DNA of 49,145 bases from Candidatus Poribacteria bacterium. GTDB lineage: Bacteria; Poribacteria; DTPJ01; WJIO01. The DNA is taken from assembly GCA_014730235.1 (NCBI GenBank), contig WJIO01000306.1, positions 1 through 49,145 of the forward strand. The letters are read 5' to 3'. The translations under genes were made by a program, and so were the position numbers. Below, piece by piece: positions 1 through 7,846 of this stretch. The notes under the pieces were generated by a model that made no database searches, had not been told where the DNA came from, and saw only the letters and a list, made by a program, of their open reading frames with translations. Positions within the stretch are counted from its first letter, which is position 1. The number at the start of each line of letters is the position of its first letter.

Positions 1-383
1 ATCAGAACTTTTAAAATCTCTTCGTCAGTATCAAAGTATCCAAAGCTGGTAAAGAAATTAACAACCAGATCAAATTCATTTTTATAAGGAATTTCCCGCA
101 TATCGCATTTGATAAACTGCATTATCAATTCACATTCTTCCGCCCTATCACAGGCCATCTTTAGCAGCTCATCTGATAGATCAACACCCACAACATCATA
201 GCCCTGACGCTTCAACTCCACAGCATGGCGACCGCAGCCGCAGCAAAGGTCTAATATCCTCGCTCCTTCGGGTATATCAATATGGGATTTCAGAAATTCC
301 ACCTGTTCAAAGGCTTCTTCTTCGTTTCTATGGGGATATACCAGCTTGTATTCTTCACCGAACCATTTTTCGTACCATTCCAT
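1..383 (-). CDS. Class I SAM-dependent methyltransferase (partial, C-terminus outside window)
   Basis: This open frame starts at ATG 383 (MEWYEKWFGEEYK...) and runs off the left edge, so only about 127 residues are visible. The segment ILDLCCGCGRHAVEL is a classic SAM-binding motif I. It is followed by VVGVDLSDELL (motif II acidic residue) and a motif IV-like stretch, DMREIPYKNEFDLVVNFFTSFGYF. This is the arrangement of the Methyltransf_25 type of small-molecule or general methyltransferase. The substrate cannot be told. It begins 8 bases after the ald stop codon on the same strand, so it is probably co-transcribed with ald. Confidence 0.8.
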   Translation of the reverse strand, partial: MEWYEKWFGEEYKLVYPHRNEEEAFEQVEFLKSHIDIPEGARILDLCCGCGRHAVELKRQGYDVVGVDLSDELLKMACDRAEECELIMQFIKCDMREIPYKNEFDLVVNFFTSFGYFDTDEEILKVL

Positions 384-391
384 ATTTTCAC

Positions 392-1507
392 CTAAACAAT
401 TAATTCCCGGGCTGGTTGATATTCCAGCCCAAAAGTCTCAGCAATAGCTTTAAAGGTAACTTTGCCTTCGGCTATATTTAAACCCCTTAGCAGGGCCGGA
501 TCATCCCTCAATGCCTGTTTCCAGCCTTTATTTGCCAGTTTCAGCACATACGGGAGAGTGACGTTATCCAGGGCATAGCTGGACGTTCTTCCCACCGCGC
601 CGGGGATATTTGTCACGCAGTAATGCACCACGTCATGTTCCAGATATGTAGGTTTCTGATGTGTTGTGGGTCTTGTGGTTTCCACGCATCCACCCTGATC
701 TACGGAAACATCCACGATCACGGCTCCGGGTTTCATGGTCTTTACCATATCCCGGGTTATAAGGCGTTGGGTTCTGCTTCCAGCCACCAGTATTGCGCCT
801 ATTAGAAGGTCAGCTTCTTTCACCTTATCCCTTATATTATGGGCGTCAGACATGAGGGTAACAACATTTTTAGGCATAATGTCATCCAGATAGCGCAATT
901 TATCCAGGTTTATGTCCATAATAGTAACCTGTGCCCCGAAACCTGCTGCCACCTTTGCCGCGTTTGTACCCACTGTGCCGCCGCCTACTATCAGCACATT
1001 GGCCGGGGCCACGCCGGGAACACCTCCCAGCAGTATACCTCTCCCCATCATAGGCTTTTCCAGATATTTTGCCCCCTCCTGGATAGCCATTCTCCCTGCA
1101 ACCTCGCTCATAGGTGTTAGCAAAGGTAATGATCCGTCGGATTCCTGTATGGTCTCATAAGCTATACATACAGGTTTACGCTTTACCATTTCATGAGTAA
1201 GTTCTTCGTTGGCGGCAAAGTGAAAGTATGTAAAAACTATCAGACCTTTTCTTATAAGCTCATACTCCTGGGGCAAGGGCTCTTTGACCTTTACGATCAT
1301 ATCGGCAGAATTATATATTTCCTTAGCTGTTTCGACTATCATCGCTCCTGCATCTATATACTCCTGGTCTGAAATGCCGCTCCCGATACCCGCTTCTTGC
1401 TGGATAAGAATCTTGTGCCCGAATAATTTTAAAGTCTCTACACCCACCGGCAGCATAGCCACCCTGTATTCCGCATCCTTTACTTCCTTGGGAACTCCCA
1501 CTATCAT
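392..1507 (-). CDS. ald: Alanine dehydrogenase
   Basis: This enzyme catalyses NAD-dependent interconversion of L-alanine with pyruvate and ammonia in the cytoplasm. The N-terminus MIVGVPKEVKDAEYRVAMLP is the family signature. The NAD-binding Rossmann loop is VLIVGGGTVGTNAAKVAAGFGA, and the segment VDVSVDQGGCVETTRPTTH is typical of the substrate and NAD site. GTG 1516 and ATG 1513 also lie in frame. ATG 1507 is preferred because a GAAGG ribosome site ends 8 bases upstream and it gives the canonical MIxGVPKE start; the resulting 371 residues is the usual family length. The gene lies downstream of selA, separated from it by a MITE-like repeat, and directly upstream of a methyltransferase. Confidence 0.93.
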   Translation of the reverse strand: MIVGVPKEVKDAEYRVAMLPVGVETLKLFGHKILIQQEAGIGSGISDQEYIDAGAMIVETAKEIYNSADMIVKVKEPLPQEYELIRKGLIVFTYFHFAANEELTHEMVKRKPVCIAYETIQESDGSLPLLTPMSEVAGRMAIQEGAKYLEKPMMGRGILLGGVPGVAPANVLIVGGGTVGTNAAKVAAGFGAQVTIMDINLDKLRYLDDIMPKNVVTLMSDAHNIRDKVKEADLLIGAILVAGSRTQRLITRDMVKTMKPGAVIVDVSVDQGGCVETTRPTTHQKPTYLEHDVVHYCVTNIPGAVGRTSSYALDNVTLPYVLKLANKGWKQALRDDPALLRGLNIAEGKVTFKAIAETFGLEYQPARELIV

Positions 1508-1529
1508 GTCCATCACCTTCTTTATTTTT

Positions 1530-1670
1530 GGTTCTCCCGGGTTCAGTGTGGTAAAGATAATAAACTTCTATATGCTCTCATTCCTGCTTCAAGCTTTTTG
1601 AAAAAGCTTGAAGCAGGAATGACAAGCTGAGAGGATTTTCAATTATTACCACACTGAACCCGGAAGAACC
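1530..1670. repeat. MITE-like family 1, copy A (complete, with target duplication)
   Basis: The element is bounded by inverted ends GGTTCTCCCGGGTTCAGTGTGG and its complement at 1649-1670. The interior holds a long perfect palindrome (CATTCCTGCTTCAAGC and its complement, about 1590-1622). The 8 bases TTATTTTT stand directly on both sides (1522-1529 and 1671-1678), as expected for a target-site duplication. The right copy contains the selA stop codon, so the insertion abuts the end of selA. The palindrome could act as a transcription terminator between selA and ald. Confidence 0.85.
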
Positions 1671-2852
1671 TTATTTTTTAAGCTTCTGAACTACTGTTTC
1701 CGCCGCCTTAACTATACAGAAAAAGTCCTGTTCTTCAACAGTGCGCATATCCATAATAAATTTATTTTCGCTTATCCTGCCTATTACAGGCGTTTCGCAT
1801 TTACGAAATAACTCGGCAATCCTGTTAGTTGAAACTTTCTGAGACTGTATAGCAACACATCGGGATTCTATTGTATCCACAGGCAGAGCACCGCTGCCCA
1901 CCTGAGACATACATACATCAATTGAAACGTCAACATATTCCCCAAATATTTCCTTTATTTTACCTGAGACAAATATAGCTGTTGATTCGATATTCTGTAT
2001 AGGTCGGGCTAGCCAGCGTAAAGGAGGTATTTCCATTTCTTTATTTTCCACATAAATTCTGAGAGTAGCCTCCAGAGCCGATATAATCATTTTACCGACT
2101 CTTACGCATCTCATGAGAGGATTCTCCCTGATCTTTTGGATATATTTCTTCTTCCCGGCGATAATACCTGCCTGAGGCCCGCCCAACAGCTTATCACCAC
2201 TGAAAGTCACCACATCCACGCCAGCTGATATACTATCTTTAACCAGTGGTTCTTTTGGCAGACCATATTTGCTTAAATCTATAAATGCCCCGCTTCCCAA
2301 ATCTTCCATTACCACCAGGTTAAATTTCCTGGCCAGTTTCACAATTTCAGTTATATCCGGGCTATAAACCGATCCCTCAACTTTATAGTTGCTGGTATGG
2401 GCTTTTAAAAGCATGGCCGTATTATCGTTAACGGCATTTCGATAGTCATTGATATAAGTTTTATTAGTTGTTCCCACTTCCCGGAGTATGGCCCCGCTGT
2501 TCTGCATTACCTCCGGCAGTCGAAATGATCCGCCGATCTCCACAAGTTCTCCCCGGGAGGCGATCGCCTCTTTGCCCTTTGACAATGTATTCAAACCAAG
2601 CAGAACCGCAGCGGCGTTATTATTTACCACAGTTGATGCCTCGCATCCCACCAAAAGCCTGATTAAACCCTCTGTCACCACATCCCGGTGGCCCCGCTTA
2701 CCGGTCTCCAGGTCATATTCCAGATTTACAAAGTTACCGCAGGCTTTCTCTACATTGGATATGGCAGCACTGCTCAGTATAGACCTGCCCAGATTGGTAT
2801 GGATTACCGTTCCGGTGGTGTTTATAACCTTACGGAATTTTAAATTAGACAC
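1671..2852 (-). CDS. selA: SelA-like PLP-dependent L-seryl-tRNA(Sec) selenium transferase, lacking the N-terminal domain
   Basis: In the family this enzyme converts seryl-tRNA(Sec) to selenocysteinyl-tRNA(Sec) using selenophosphate. Family motifs are clear: INTTGTVIHTNLGRS near the N-terminus, VVNNNAAAVLLGL, RGELVEIGGSFRLPEVM, LREVGTTNKTY, HTSNYKVEG, and the PLP-lysine segment TFSGDKLLGGPQAGII around residue 220. Bacterial SelA is normally about 460 residues and carries roughly 70 residues before INATGTVxHTNLGRA; here only 8 precede it. The start is GTG 2852, and an in-frame TAA lies two codons upstream, so the N-terminal domain is truly absent from this frame. It could be a shortened SelA or a SelA-fold enzyme with another substrate. 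No selB, selD or tRNA-Sec is in the window. A strong promoter lies 50 bases upstream. Confidence 0.82.
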   Translation of the reverse strand: MSNLKFRKVINTTGTVIHTNLGRSILSSAAISNVEKACGNFVNLEYDLETGKRGHRDVVTEGLIRLLVGCEASTVVNNNAAAVLLGLNTLSKGKEAIASRGELVEIGGSFRLPEVMQNSGAILREVGTTNKTYINDYRNAVNDNTAMLLKAHTSNYKVEGSVYSPDITEIVKLARKFNLVVMEDLGSGAFIDLSKYGLPKEPLVKDSISAGVDVVTFSGDKLLGGPQAGIIAGKKKYIQKIRENPLMRCVRVGKMIISALEATLRIYVENKEMEIPPLRWLARPIQNIESTAIFVSGKIKEIFGEYVDVSIDVCMSQVGSGALPVDTIESRCVAIQSQKVSTNRIAELFRKCETPVIGRISENKFIMDMRTVEEQDFFCIVKAAETVVQKLKK

Positions 2853-2908
2853 AGATTAATTCCCATAGAAATGGATGATTTGGTTCTTTCGTATTTAATG
2901 ACGTTCTG

Positions 2909-2937
2909 ATTATACTACAAGGCATTTTCATCGTCAA
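2909..2937 (-). promoter_or_regulatory. Sigma-70-type promoter for selA
   Basis: On the minus strand TTGACG (2937-2932), 17 bases, then TATAAT (2914-2909). Box match and spacing are near consensus. Predicted start is near 2902, giving a leader of about 50 nt to the GTG start of selA. It is divergent from the promoter at 2965-2993. Confidence 0.75.
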
Positions 2938-2964
2938 TATCAAACAAAATTCCATCAAATCTCT

Positions 2965-2993
2965 TTGACAAAGCCATTCTTCTATGTTATTAT
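2965..2993 (+). promoter_or_regulatory. Sigma-70-type promoter for the parvulin gene
   Basis: TTGACA (2965-2970), 17 bases, then TATTAT (2988-2993). The predicted start is near 3000, leaving a leader of about 187 nt before the ATG at 3187, in which no known riboswitch was recognised. Back to back with the selA promoter. Confidence 0.7.
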
Positions 2994-3186
2994 TATACCG
3001 CACACGGGGGCTGTTTTGGACGGCGAGTATAAAGGTCTGATTGCGTAAAATTCGATGTGCAGATTTATCTTACCTATATTATTCCCCTTTTAACCTATTG
3101 ATTCTCTGATTTTATTAGACTTACAAAATTATAGCAATTTACATTCATCATATACGTTTTATTATTTTTAAGGAGGAATAAAAATA

Positions 3187-4167
3187 ATGATTATTAAAAC
3201 TGGCAAAATATCACTGATATTTATATGTACGATATTGTTACTCGTAAATTCCGTTGTATATTCGGATAAGGAAAAACAAGGACCTGCGGCGGCGATTGTC
3301 AACAATAAACCTATTCCAATATCCGATCTGGATAAAGAGATAAAAACAGCGAAATCCATAAATCCAGAATTCCGAAATGCAAATGATCTGGCAACTACCC
3401 GCAAGCTGCGTGAAAAAGCCCTGGATGACCTTATTAATAAAGAGCTTATGGTTCAGGAAGGTGAAAAGATAGGGCTGGAGCCAAAAGCATCCAGAGTTGA
3501 TCTGGAACTAAACAGAATTAAACAAAGATTTGACTCCCAGGAAGCCTTTGAACAGCGTATGAAAATGGAAGGCATAAACGAGGAAAAACTGCGTGAAACT
3601 ATAAGACGCGCCCTTATAGTCAAGGAATTCATAGATACCAAAATCAAAACAAAGGCAAACCCTGTAACAGATGAAGATGCCAGGAATTATTACGAAAATC
3701 ACAAGGAAGATTTTATTATTGAACAGAGAGTTATGGCCCGCCATATTCTCATTAAAGTTCCAGCTGATGCCAGCATCACTGATAAGAATAACGCAAAAAA
3801 ACAGATGGAATCTATACTGGCAGAAGCAAAAAACGGAGCAGATTTCGCTTCACTGGCAAAAAAATATTCCCAATGCCCCACAGGTCCTGAAGGCGGTTTA
3901 TTGAGTTATTTTACAAGAGGGGATATGGTAAAGCCATTTTCCGATGCAGCCTTTGCCCTGGAATCCGGGCAGATCAGCGATGTGGTTGAAACGAAATATG
4001 GATATCATATTATTCTGGTTGAAGATAAAAAACCTGAAGAGCAGTTAACCTTTGAGGATGTGGGTGATGATATAAAAGAAATCCTCACCGATATAGAGGT
4101 GGATTCAACCTTACAGGATTGGTTAAAATCAGCAAGGGAAAAAGCAGTGATTAAGAAGATGATGTAA
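3187..4167 (+). CDS. Secreted PpiC/SurA-type peptidyl-prolyl cis-trans isomerase (parvulin foldase)
   Basis: This is a periplasmic or surface foldase of 326 residues. Residues 1-26 form a signal peptide (IIKTGKISLIFICTILLLV...). Residues 30-160 are a SurA_N-like helical chaperone region (IVNNKPIPISDLDKEI, LRKEALDDLINKEL type). A single rotamase domain follows at about 175-280: RVMARHILIK, FASLAKKYSQCPTGPEGGLLSYFTRGDMVKPF, FALESGQISDVVETKYGYHIILVEDK. A C-terminal helix ends in basic residues. A textbook AAGGAGG (3170-3176) lies 10 bases before ATG 3187. With one parvulin domain it is closer to PrsA or PpiC-type foldases than to two-domain SurA. The client proteins are unknown; secreted LamG and propeller proteins nearby are plausible clients. 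Confidence 0.88.
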   Translation: MIIKTGKISLIFICTILLLVNSVVYSDKEKQGPAAAIVNNKPIPISDLDKEIKTAKSINPEFRNANDLATTRKLREKALDDLINKELMVQEGEKIGLEPKASRVDLELNRIKQRFDSQEAFEQRMKMEGINEEKLRETIRRALIVKEFIDTKIKTKANPVTDEDARNYYENHKEDFIIEQRVMARHILIKVPADASITDKNNAKKQMESILAEAKNGADFASLAKKYSQCPTGPEGGLLSYFTRGDMVKPFSDAAFALESGQISDVVETKYGYHIILVEDKKPEEQLTFEDVGDDIKEILTDIEVDSTLQDWLKSAREKAVIKKMM

Positions 4168-4236
4168 ATCCTGGTATTTACACTAAAATTAATAATCAAA
4201 CAAAAGAATATATTATTAAGCAAGTTTAATAAATGT

Positions 4237-4399
4237 GGTTCTTCCGGGTTCAGTGTGGTAATAATAAAATTCTACTGATTAAATAAAAGCATATCTACTT
4301 CAACAAGTCATTCCTGCAAAAGAAGGAATGACAAACAGAGGATGTTTTTTCTTAATTAGACAATGTTTTTTACATTTCCACACTGAACCCGGAAGAACC
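4237..4399. repeat. MITE-like family 1, copy B
   Basis: Ends GGTTCTTCCGGGTTCAGTGTGG (4237-4258) and the complement (4378-4399). The core carries one ATTCCTGCAAAAGAAGGAAT palindrome. AAATGT is directly repeated at both borders (4231-4236, 4400-4405), a probable but shorter target duplication. The right-hand third matches the element at the right edge of the window (aggatgtttttt...acaatgttttttaca). Confidence 0.85.
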
Positions 4400-4418
4400 A
4401 AATGTTTTAAAGATTTTA

Positions 4419-4480
4419 GATTCTTCACTCCGCTCAGAATGACATTTTTGTATCTATCATTCTGAGCGGAGTGAAGAATC
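4419..4480. repeat. 24-bp perfect inverted repeat (TTCTTCACTCCGCTCAGAATGA type)
   Basis: Arms 4419-4442 and 4457-4480 are perfectly complementary with a 14-base loop. It is a REP-like repeat of a kind seen in many environmental genomes. A single diverged arm recurs at 13064-13091. Next to it, CCCCTTT/AAAGGGG (4488-4504) forms another small hairpin followed by GATTAAGGGGGATTT, a second widespread intergenic motif; a partial relative is at about 30580-30602. The whole 4168-4583 gap is repeat-filled, with no gene seen. Confidence 0.75.
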
Positions 4481-4583
4481 TCATCTACCCCTTTTACAAA
4501 GGGGATTAAGGGGGATTTATAACATATTTGTAAACTTCAAAATTATTTATAAATATGCTTAATCGCTAAAAGAGGTGCTATCT

Positions 4584-5408
4584 ATGAATAAAAAGTTTAT
4601 TATTGCTGTGCTAATTGTTATATCATTAACGGCTATGTCAAATATTGCATCAGCCACCAAACAGACCACTCTTGGATTTATATTCATGGGTGATGATGGC
4701 CCATTCACTGAACCTGCTCTGGAATTTGCATTAAGGGATTTCGATACGGTTGAATTAAGTCGGGATGATTTAACAGATGTTGACCTTTCCCAATTTGCTG
4801 TTTTATGGTGGCATGAAGGTGATTCAGACCCCGGAGCGCTGTCGGATGGTGAAATACAGGCTTTTCTTGATTATGCAGAATCAGGAGGGGCGATCTTGCT
4901 GACTGGTTGGGCCATAAGATACGCGACGCCTATGGGCTTGGAGGATGTAGAAGCCCGGCAGTTTGGTCCTGTAGAAGATGATGGCAGTAATGTTGGTCTA
5001 ATTCTATTAGAAGAATGGATGGATACTCCTCTCCTGTGGGATGATCTGTCAAATTTAGAAGGAGACCCACCCCAGGCCGGGGATAAAGTCCAGGTTAATT
5101 CTACAGGTTATCCAAAAAGCGGAGACTATTTCGACAATATATGGCAGAACTTCATCAACGTTGCCCATGTCTGGGAAGGTGATACTGACTATGCCGACAG
5201 GATCGCCGCTTTCGGTTACTGGGAAGCAGGATCAGGAAAAGTGTTTAACATGAATTGGAGGCTTCCCAACTTCCATGAAAATAACGAAGACATAGAAATG
5301 CTGGAAATCCTCACAGAAAACGTCATCGAATGGCTGGCCAGCGAATCGGCTTATCTGGCAGTAAACCCCTCTGCAAAGATGGCCACAACCTGGGGAAATA
5401 TAAAATAG
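4584..5408 (+). CDS. Secreted protein with glutamine-amidotransferase/ThuA-like fold and shared C-terminal tail
   Basis: Secreted or surface protein of 274 residues. GTG 4575 is possible, but ATG 4584 is preferred because AAGAGGTG (4570-4577) is placed as its ribosome site. MNKKFIIAVLIVISLTAMSNIASA is a signal peptide. The mature part opens TLGFIFMGDDGPFTE and continues FAVLWWHEG...LSDGEIQAFLDYAESGGAILLTGWAIRYATPMGLE. This is the pattern of ThuA/class I amidotransferase-like domains, but the nucleophile elbow has no cysteine, so enzymatic activity is doubtful. It ends LAVNPSAKMATTWGNIK, closely like the tail of the LamG protein at 5716-6477. The element copy at 5411 begins two bases after its stop. 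Substrate or ligand is unknown. Confidence 0.65.
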   Translation: MNKKFIIAVLIVISLTAMSNIASATKQTTLGFIFMGDDGPFTEPALEFALRDFDTVELSRDDLTDVDLSQFAVLWWHEGDSDPGALSDGEIQAFLDYAESGGAILLTGWAIRYATPMGLEDVEARQFGPVEDDGSNVGLILLEEWMDTPLLWDDLSNLEGDPPQAGDKVQVNSTGYPKSGDYFDNIWQNFINVAHVWEGDTDYADRIAAFGYWEAGSGKVFNMNWRLPNFHENNEDIEMLEILTENVIEWLASESAYLAVNPSAKMATTWGNIK

Positions 5409-5410
5409 TT

Positions 5411-5604
5411 AGTTCTTCCGGGTTTAGTTTGGAAATGAAGAAATATTACAAATCTTACACAAAACCCACTTTACTTGTCATTCCTGCGAAAGCAGGAATC
5501 CAGTTTTCCAAAATAGCGTGTTTTCTGGTTTACTGTATTCGCAGGAATGACGAATTTTATAGCCAGCAATAGAAAATACTTCTTCGGGGTTAAGTGTGGT
5601 AAAT
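5411..5604. repeat. Mosaic repeat: two family 1 ends in the same orientation around a family 2-like core
   Basis: A family 1 end (TTCTTCCGGGTTTAGTTTGG, from 5412) and a second, degraded family 1 end (CTTCTTCGGGGTTAAGTGTGG, from 5579) point the same way. The interior (about 5478-5575: GTCATTCCTGCGAAAGCAGG, CCAGTTTTCC, GTTTTCTGGTTT, AGAAAAT) matches the interior of the family 2 copy at 11506-11657. It looks like a nested or rearranged insertion. Bases 5605-5715, before the LamG stop codon, show nothing recognisable. Confidence 0.7.
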
Positions 5605-5715
5605 CAAATGGAAGGGCGAAGACCATTTCCCCTAACCCCTCATGACTAACCACTAATCCCTGAATACAAAGGCTTAGCAGAAACTTCTCCCTCCCGACAA
5701 AAAGATAATACAATC

Positions 5716-6477
5716 CTACTGAACTTTTATAAATGCCCATGAAGCTGTTAGTTTACCTTCACCTGAAACGGCGGCGAATTGCTCTTTCCCCATATTCATA
5801 TTAGCCTTGATTTCGGCCTGAGTCAAAGCCCTGAGCCATACCCGGCCTTCATCTATAAAACCTTCACCATAGGTATCCGGTGGATCAAGCATTCTTATAC
5901 CAAGCCCCAGGTTCATGGTAGAATCAAAATCTCCCAAATCACTGGGAACTTCGTTTTCCAGTTCCCCGTCAATATACATCCGGGCAACGCCATCACCCAT
6001 AGTAGCGGCAAAGTGATGCCACTGGCCATCGTTATAAGCCGCCCCGGCTATAGGAATAGCCACAGTATCCTCCTTATCCCTGAACAAACATCTGATTCTG
6101 CTGTTCGGCGGTTCAACCCTGGCCCAATAGCTACCTCCGGCTCCAGCCGCCTCTTTCCAGATTATGGGGAAATTTTGGGTGGATTCAGTTTTAAACCAGG
6201 CCTCCAGGCTGGCTTCATTTCCAGCAAAAGATTCATCGTCAAGAACTTCCACATAGGCATCCTGACCGTTAAGGGCAACACACTTACCGAATTTACCCTC
6301 AACCAATTCCGCACCGCCCATCAACTGTCCATCGTTGCCATATTGTGATAAATCTTTGACAACTCCACCTGATTCCTCATCCATAGGCAAATACAGAACC
6401 AGTGTATCGTCAATTTGTGAATAAACTGAAGATGAAGCCACAATAAAAATCAGGCATGTTATAAATATGTACCTCAT
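5716..6477 (-). CDS. Secreted LamG/concanavalin-A-like domain protein
   Basis: Secreted carbohydrate- or ligand-binding type protein of 253 residues. Signal peptide MRYIFITCLIFIVASSSVYS. A LamG-like jelly-roll fold fills residues 25-230: LVLYLPMDEESGGVVKDLSQYGNDG, KCVALNGQDAYVEVLDDESF, SLEAWFKTE, WHHFAATMGDGVARMYIDGEL and FIDEGRVWLRALTQAEI are the usual strand motifs. The tail AAVSGEGKLTASWAFIKVQ parallels that of the 4584-5408 protein. It lies 47 bases after hisD on the same strand and may be the last gene of that operon. No catalytic residues can be named. Confidence 0.85.
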   Translation of the reverse strand: MRYIFITCLIFIVASSSVYSQIDDTLVLYLPMDEESGGVVKDLSQYGNDGQLMGGAELVEGKFGKCVALNGQDAYVEVLDDESFAGNEASLEAWFKTESTQNFPIIWKEAAGAGGSYWARVEPPNSRIRCLFRDKEDTVAIPIAGAAYNDGQWHHFAATMGDGVARMYIDGELENEVPSDLGDFDSTMNLGLGIRMLDPPDTYGEGFIDEGRVWLRALTQAEIKANMNMGKEQFAAVSGEGKLTASWAFIKVQ

Positions 6478-6524
6478 AACTGATCCCCCTTTGATTTATC
6501 AAACCTGCTTAATTCGCCAGTATT

Positions 6525-7820
6525 TCACTTAAACCTCTCTCTAACAGCCCGGGCGTGCATAAATAAGCCCTCAGCTTCAGCCAGAGTGGTAACGGTATCC
6601 TTAAGCTTTCTCAACCCATCTTTTGTCAGATACTGAAAAGTAGGTTTCTTGATAAAATCGTCAACAGATAACCCACTAAACATCTTTGCACACTGACCGG
6701 TAGGTAGCACATGGTTAGTTCCCGAAGCATAATCCCCTACAGGCACAGGTGCATAAGGCCCCATGAAAATTGAACCGGCATGTTTAATCCTTGGTAGAAG
6801 AGCAAATGGTTCTTCCGTTACAATTTGCAGGTGTTCAGCCGCGTAATCGTTGGTAAAATCAATGGCCTGGTCCATGTCCTTTGCAATTAATACAGCCGAG
6901 TTATTAATCAGGGCTTCCCGCATTATTTCTTTCCGGGGAAGATCATCAATTTCATCATTGATTATATTACATACTTCCTCCGCCAGTTGTTCTGAAGTTG
7001 AAACCAGCACACCGGCTGCGTCTTCATCATGCTCAACTTGTGAGATAAAATCAATGGCCACCAGTCGGGGATCGGCAGATTTATCGGCTAAAATAAGCAC
7101 TTCGCTGGGGCCTGCCGGTGAATCAATATCAATCTGTCCGAAAACTATCATCTTTGCGGCTGTAACATATTTATTGCCAGGCCCAACGATCTTATCAACT
7201 TTCGGCACGCAGTCTGTTCCATAAGCCATGCTGGCTATAGCCCAGGGCCCACCGATTTTTATAACTATATCCGCGCCGGCAATATCAGCCGCCACCAATG
7301 TAGCTTCGCTGGCCACCATGCCCATATCAGGCGGCGTGCAGGTCACGATCTTTTCCACCCCGGCCACCTTTGCCGGAATAACATCCATCAAAACGCTGGA
7401 CGGATATATGGCCTTTCGTCCCGGAAGATAAGCTCCGATAGCGTCCATAGGTCGCGTCAGCCTTCCGGCCAGGATACCCTCCATAACCTCCATTGACCAC
7501 ATCTCCCGATCAAGCTGAGCCCGGTGAAATTTCTCAATATTTTTCGCCGCATTTTTAAGCTCTTTAATCACATTATCATCAAGGGATTCATAAGCCTTTT
7601 CCGTTTCTTCTTTAGTAACTACCAGATCAACCCGGCTTATATCCTCTTTAAACTTGCGATAATGATCTATGGATACCTCATCACCTCGATTCTGGATGTC
7701 CATAACAATATCTCTTACGTCAAGATATATGGACGATATATCTTCCATAGACCTTTTCAGGATGGTCTGCTTGCGTTCTTCGGTAAGTTCAAATATCCTT
7801 TCAGGTTTTATGACACTCAT
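6525..7820 (-). CDS. hisD: Histidinol dehydrogenase
   Basis: Catalyses the last two steps of histidine synthesis, L-histidinol to L-histidine with two NAD, in the cytoplasm. It has the full family length (431 residues). Visible motifs are the substrate/NAD segment RPMDAIGAYLPGRKAIYPSSVLM, GPGNKYVTAAKMIVFGQIDIDSPAGPSEVL, the zinc ligands in SQVEHDEDA, the catalytic Glu-His in DYAAEHLQIV, the zinc aspartate in GDYASGTNHVLPT, and FSGLSVDDFIKKPTFQ. It is not in a his operon; its upstream neighbours are an adenylate-forming enzyme and a TIM-barrel protein. HisD paralogues acting on other alcohols exist, for example sulfopropanediol dehydrogenase, but motif retention favours true HisD. Confidence 0.9.
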   Translation of the reverse strand: MSVIKPERIFELTEERKQTILKRSMEDISSIYLDVRDIVMDIQNRGDEVSIDHYRKFKEDISRVDLVVTKEETEKAYESLDDNVIKELKNAAKNIEKFHRAQLDREMWSMEVMEGILAGRLTRPMDAIGAYLPGRKAIYPSSVLMDVIPAKVAGVEKIVTCTPPDMGMVASEATLVAADIAGADIVIKIGGPWAIASMAYGTDCVPKVDKIVGPGNKYVTAAKMIVFGQIDIDSPAGPSEVLILADKSADPRLVAIDFISQVEHDEDAAGVLVSTSEQLAEEVCNIINDEIDDLPRKEIMREALINNSAVLIAKDMDQAIDFTNDYAAEHLQIVTEEPFALLPRIKHAGSIFMGPYAPVPVGDYASGTNHVLPTGQCAKMFSGLSVDDFIKKPTFQYLTKDGLRKLKDTVTTLAEAEGLFMHARAVRERFK

Positions 7821-7846
7821 AGCAACTTTTTCCTTTCGTTTCCTAT

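Noticed and set aside
839-1160. Open frames antisense to ald and to many other genes (for example 839-1120, 16860-17195, 37431-37658).
   Set aside because: They lie wholly opposite well-supported genes, have no ribosome sites or recognisable domains, and read as shadows of coding bias.
4419-4504. CRISPR-like repeats in the 4.2-4.5 kb gap.
   Set aside because: The repeats are single inverted pairs of different sequence, without regular direct repeats and spacers.
5330-5572. A small plus-strand frame overlapping the end of the amidotransferase-fold gene.
   Set aside because: It is made mostly of repeat sequence (GTCATTCCTGCGAAAGC...), with no ribosome site.
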